Below, piece after piece: positions 5,814-7,816 of a stretch of 7,816 nt of DNA (the first letter of the stretch is position 1; every line of letters starts with the position of its first letter). The translations under genes and the position numbers were made by a program. The notes under the pieces were generated by a model. That model searched no databases. It had not been told where the DNA came from and saw nothing but the letters and a program-made list of their open reading frames with translations. Origin of the DNA: Dehalococcoidia bacterium (GTDB lineage Bacteria > Chloroflexota > Dehalococcoidia > UBA2979); contig JALOAM010000147.1 of assembly GCA_023228765.1 (NCBI GenBank), positions 1 to 7,816 of the forward strand, read 5' to 3'.

Positions 5814-5816
5814 CCT
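5811..5816 (+). promoter_or_regulatory. -10-like TAGCCT overlapping the LuxR-type stop codon
   Basis: TAGCCT includes the TAG stop of the upstream gene and starts 12 bases before ATG 5823, with no Shine-Dalgarno between. The lipoprotein may have its own leaderless transcript besides read-through from the upstream gene. The box is weak as a sequence; the conserved spacing across three genes is the main support. Confidence 0.35.
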
Positions 5817-5822
5817 GCTCCC

Positions 5823-7037
5823 ATGAAGCGCTCGCTCATCCCCGCCTTCGCCGCCCTCCTCGTGCTTTCTGCCTGCACGACCGACGCCGCCACACCGAGC
5901 GTCACATCCGAGGCACCCCAACCCACCGAGGCAGCACCACCTGCCCTCGCCGACCTCTACCGCCCCTACCGCTACGCCGGCCCGCCCGCCAGCAGCGGCG
6001 CGCACACCTTCCCCACCCGCGTGCCGCCCCCGTCGCTCGACGCCGCCAATGCCGAGGCGGCGGTCTACCTCGATGGCGTCGAGCGGTCCGAGGATCAGCG
6101 TGCCGAGGAGTTCTCCGGCGTCCCCGGCACCACTGACTACACCTGTGTCGACATCGAGGAGGCAGGCGACCGCGGCCTCGTCCGCTCCGGCGACTTCGTC
6201 CTCGACGTCGCCGCATGGAGGCCGCCCGAGCAGCATTTCTCGCTCACCCCGCGCCGAGGCTGGGACCGCCTTTTCCTCCGCGCCACCCGCATCGACGATG
6301 ACCGCGAGCGCAACCCCGCCACCCTCACCCACGAGTACGACCACCCCAGCTGGGAAGGCGACGCGCCGAGCACCGACGAGCAGCGCTTCGCCCCCACCTT
6401 CGTCCTGCCCGAGGCCGGCCGCTGGCTCGTCGTCGCCACCGCCGGCCCGCAGTGGGGCTGCTTCGTCGTCACCGCCGACGACCCGCCCGACGCCCTCACC
6501 TTCCCCGCCACCGTCGAGGAAGCCCACGCCATGGCTGAGACCTACCCCTCGGAGCCGGGACCCGCGTACATCAGCCGGGCCTTCCTCGAACCCCGCGGTC
6601 CCGGCATCTCAGCGAACGAGGGCCGGTGGGAGATGCGTGGCGTCGAGACCCGAGAATGCGTCGACATCGCCGACGGCCACGATGTCCGCTCCGGCGAGTG
6701 GATCATCCGCCCCGCCCAGGGCCTCTTCGGCTCCGAGCCCACCTGGGAGCACAGCAAGTTCCTCGCCATCCCCCTCCACCAGCCCGACACCCAGGCCGAG
6801 CTCCAGGAGTGGACCGGCACCGCGCGCACCTACCTCCGCATCGCCGGCGCCTACCTCGACGCCCCGCAGCACACCTACGTCTACGAGTTCAAGCGCCCCT
6901 CCGGCGCCCGGGGCAACCCAGACGGCCAGATCGAGTTCGAGTACCTCGTGCGCGCCGTCCTCCCCCTCCGCGGCGACTGGCTCATCACTCTCACCGACGG
7001 CGCGTCCGGTACTCAGTGGGGCTGCTTTATGTCCTGA
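5823..7037 (+). CDS. Lipoprotein paralogous to the ectodomain of the adjacent LuxR-type protein
   Basis: 404 residues. The N terminus MKRSLIPAFAALLVLSACTT is a lipoprotein signal with lipobox LSAC; Cys18 would be lipidated and the mature protein tethered to the membrane. A Thr/Ser/Pro/Glu linker follows to about residue 40. The rest is homologous, end to end, to residues 145-500 of the upstream LuxR-type protein. Shared pieces include ALAD(L/I)Y, PPPS(L/I)DAANAE, VRSGDF, the block at 188-216 that is identical between the two, and (F/Y)LDAPQHTYVYE. It also has two modules, with cysteine pairs 108/213 and 279/401. It has no DNA-binding domain. It probably arose by duplication of the ectodomain and may bind the same ligand, compete with, or contact the membrane regulator. 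No catalytic motif was found and no family name is recognised. Confidence 0.92.
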   Translation: MKRSLIPAFAALLVLSACTTDAATPSVTSEAPQPTEAAPPALADLYRPYRYAGPPASSGAHTFPTRVPPPSLDAANAEAAVYLDGVERSEDQRAEEFSGVPGTTDYTCVDIEEAGDRGLVRSGDFVLDVAAWRPPEQHFSLTPRRGWDRLFLRATRIDDDRERNPATLTHEYDHPSWEGDAPSTDEQRFAPTFVLPEAGRWLVVATAGPQWGCFVVTADDPPDALTFPATVEEAHAMAETYPSEPGPAYISRAFLEPRGPGISANEGRWEMRGVETRECVDIADGHDVRSGEWIIRPAQGLFGSEPTWEHSKFLAIPLHQPDTQAELQEWTGTARTYLRIAGAYLDAPQHTYVYEFKRPSGARGNPDGQIEFEYLVRAVLPLRGDWLITLTDGASGTQWGCFMS

Positions 7038-7082
7038 CTCACTCGCACACTCTGAGGTGCCGCCCGTCGAGGGAGAACATGT

Positions 7083-7099
7083 GGCGGTGGCAGACCGCC
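7083..7099 (+). terminator. Small hairpin downstream of the lipoprotein gene
   Basis: GGCGGT (7083-7088) pairs with ACCGCC (7094-7099) around a 5-base loop, 46 bases after the stop codon. It is short and has no T-run, so it is only a candidate terminator. Confidence 0.3.
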
Positions 7100-7171
7100 T
7101 GTCGTCACGCGGGGTCGAGCACGGTGGTCTGGCAGGAGTCTGACGATTCCAGGCAGTGGCAACGGTTTGTA

Positions 7172-7201
7172 TTGACTCGGTAGTCCATCCTCACGTATTT
7201 A
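7172..7201 (+). promoter_or_regulatory. Possible sigma-70-type promoter for the secreted-protein gene
   Basis: TTGACT (7172-7177, 5 of 6 to the -35 consensus) is followed after 18 bases by TATTTA (7196-7201, a poor -10). The line 7141-7200 is only 29/60 G+C by my count, far below the flanking genes. A transcript from here would have a leader of about 60 bases before ATG 7268. Confidence 0.35.
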
Positions 7202-7267
7202 TCTCGCATCAGTGGGTCGGCCTCTTGAGGTCTTTCCTCGGCGTTGCCGGTGGGAATGGCGCGTTCA

Positions 7268-7816
7268 ATGTCTCGGCGTCTCCGATGGACGTTGATCGCG
7301 TCGTTTGCTGCCTTCTTTTCGAGCACGGTTGCGATCGCCAACGCGGGGCCGACGGAGTCGGTGTCGATGACGCTTGATATCGAGGCGGTGAGTATCTCGA
7401 TCACGGGCGGCGCGGTGGACTTCGGCGGGCCGTACGGGGCAGATGTGAAGGTGCGGGCGCACCCTCAAGGGTCGGTCGCCAACGCTGCACCGCCGACGAT
7501 CACGAACAACGGGAATGTCGACATCACCTCGCTGGTGGTCGCCTACACGGGCGAACTGGGCGAGGAAGCTACCTGCGACGGCGGCACCGGGTCGTGGGCC
7601 GCGCACGGCAGCTCTACGTCAACGGACCGATTCGTGGGGCGAGTGTGGGCGAGTACCGATGCTACGTACAGCACGTTTAACAGCAGCAGTGTGAAGATCC
7701 CGCCCGGCACCGGGACTGGAAACATCCTGTCGGGCACGAACACCCCACTCGAGGAGGGAGATTCGGTTCCGTTGCTCCTTGAGATCCAGACGCCGAATCC
7801 GGCGGTCGTCGGGGTG
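7268..7816 (+). CDS. Secreted beta-rich protein of unknown function, 3'-truncated
   Basis: An open frame of 183 codons from ATG 7268 runs off the window end. In-frame alternatives are ATG 7256, GTG 7250 and TTG 7244; the upstream stop is TGA 7226. GGTGGGA (7249-7255) is the nearest Shine-Dalgarno-like site, 12 bases from 7268. The N terminus has a Sec signal: arginines in MSRRLRW, hydrophobic TLIASFAAFFSSTVAI, and an A-x-A cleavage site (ANA-GP, after residue 26). The mature part is rich in Thr, Ser, Gly and Val with alternating strands, including VSMTLDIEAVSISITGGAVD and the turn-rich TITNNGNVDITSLVVAYTG, as in secreted Ig-like or beta-sandwich surface proteins. Only one cysteine (103) is present so far. 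Codon choice differs from all upstream genes: Thr is mostly ACG and Ala mostly GCG, where the others use ACC and GCC. No family is recognised. Confidence 0.83.
   Translation, partial: MSRRLRWTLIASFAAFFSSTVAIANAGPTESVSMTLDIEAVSISITGGAVDFGGPYGADVKVRAHPQGSVANAAPPTITNNGNVDITSLVVAYTGELGEEATCDGGTGSWAAHGSSTSTDRFVGRVWASTDATYSTFNSSSVKIPPGTGTGNILSGTNTPLEEGDSVPLLLEIQTPNPAVVGV

Noticed and set aside
4545..6527. 660-codon open frame on the - strand
   Set aside because: It spans the junction of two well-supported + genes with an HTH, transmembrane helix, lipobox and paralogous ectodomains. The - translation is low-complexity Gly/Val/Arg/Glu, a typical shadow in high-GC DNA.
7105..7743. Short - strand open frames (7105-7404, 7543-7743)
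   Set aside because: They are antisense to the secreted-protein gene, which has a convincing signal peptide, and show no motif of their own.
1..7816. tRNA, rRNA, CRISPR array, insertion sequence or integrase
   Set aside because: No tRNA T-loop signature in a foldable context, no regularly spaced repeats, no transposase or recombinase frame, and no terminal inverted repeats were found by eye.

Overview
This is a high-GC bacterial window in which every convincing gene is on the + strand. Gene content (a molybdenum hydroxylase subunit, a MoaD/ThiS-like protein, a crotonase, a LuxR-type membrane regulator, a lipoprotein) and the mix of Shine-Dalgarno and apparently leaderless starts fit a free-living high-GC lineage such as Chloroflexota (Dehalococcoidia/SAR202-like). 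That is inference; an actinobacterial or other high-GC origin cannot be excluded from the sequence alone.

Layout. (1) Bases 1-673 hold the C-terminal part of a xanthine dehydrogenase/aldehyde oxidase-type molybdopterin subunit. (2) After a hairpin and an exact 14-bp tandem repeat, a MoaD/ThiS-like ubiquitin-fold protein (771-1094) overlaps by a GTGA junction a larger protein (1091-2284). The small protein has the usual PPIGGG end but carries 18 extra residues after it. The larger protein has a Cys...His...Asp arrangement resembling the YopT/AvrPphB (C58) papain-like peptidases. (3) At 2516-3121 lies an exported protein that aligns with the Rieske fold but has lost all four cluster ligands while keeping the two disulfide cysteines. 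(4) At 3186-4061 lies a crotonase that lacks both hydratase glutamates and looks more like an enoyl-CoA isomerase. (5) At 4275-5813 and 5823-7037 lie a LuxR-HTH/transmembrane/ectodomain protein and a lipoprotein that share the same two-module, four-cysteine exported domain. (6) After a lower-GC gap, a secreted beta-rich protein starts near 7268 and runs off the window; its codon use and C/G strand bias differ from everything upstream.

How they may work together. Two pairs stand out. The ubiquitin-like protein and the coupled peptidase-like protein could form a carrier/processing pair, or could be two unrelated but co-expressed products; the adjacent Mo-hydroxylase gene makes a role in molybdopterin sulfur transfer equally plausible for the small protein. 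The LuxR-type membrane protein and the lipoprotein look like a duplicated ectodomain split between a DNA-binding signalling protein and a lipid-anchored partner, which suggests a one-component envelope-sensing system. Three of the exported-protein genes (starts 2516, 4275, 5823) have no Shine-Dalgarno and a TANNNT box 12-13 bases before the ATG, as expected for leaderless mRNAs; the MoaD-like and crotonase genes have clear Shine-Dalgarno sites.
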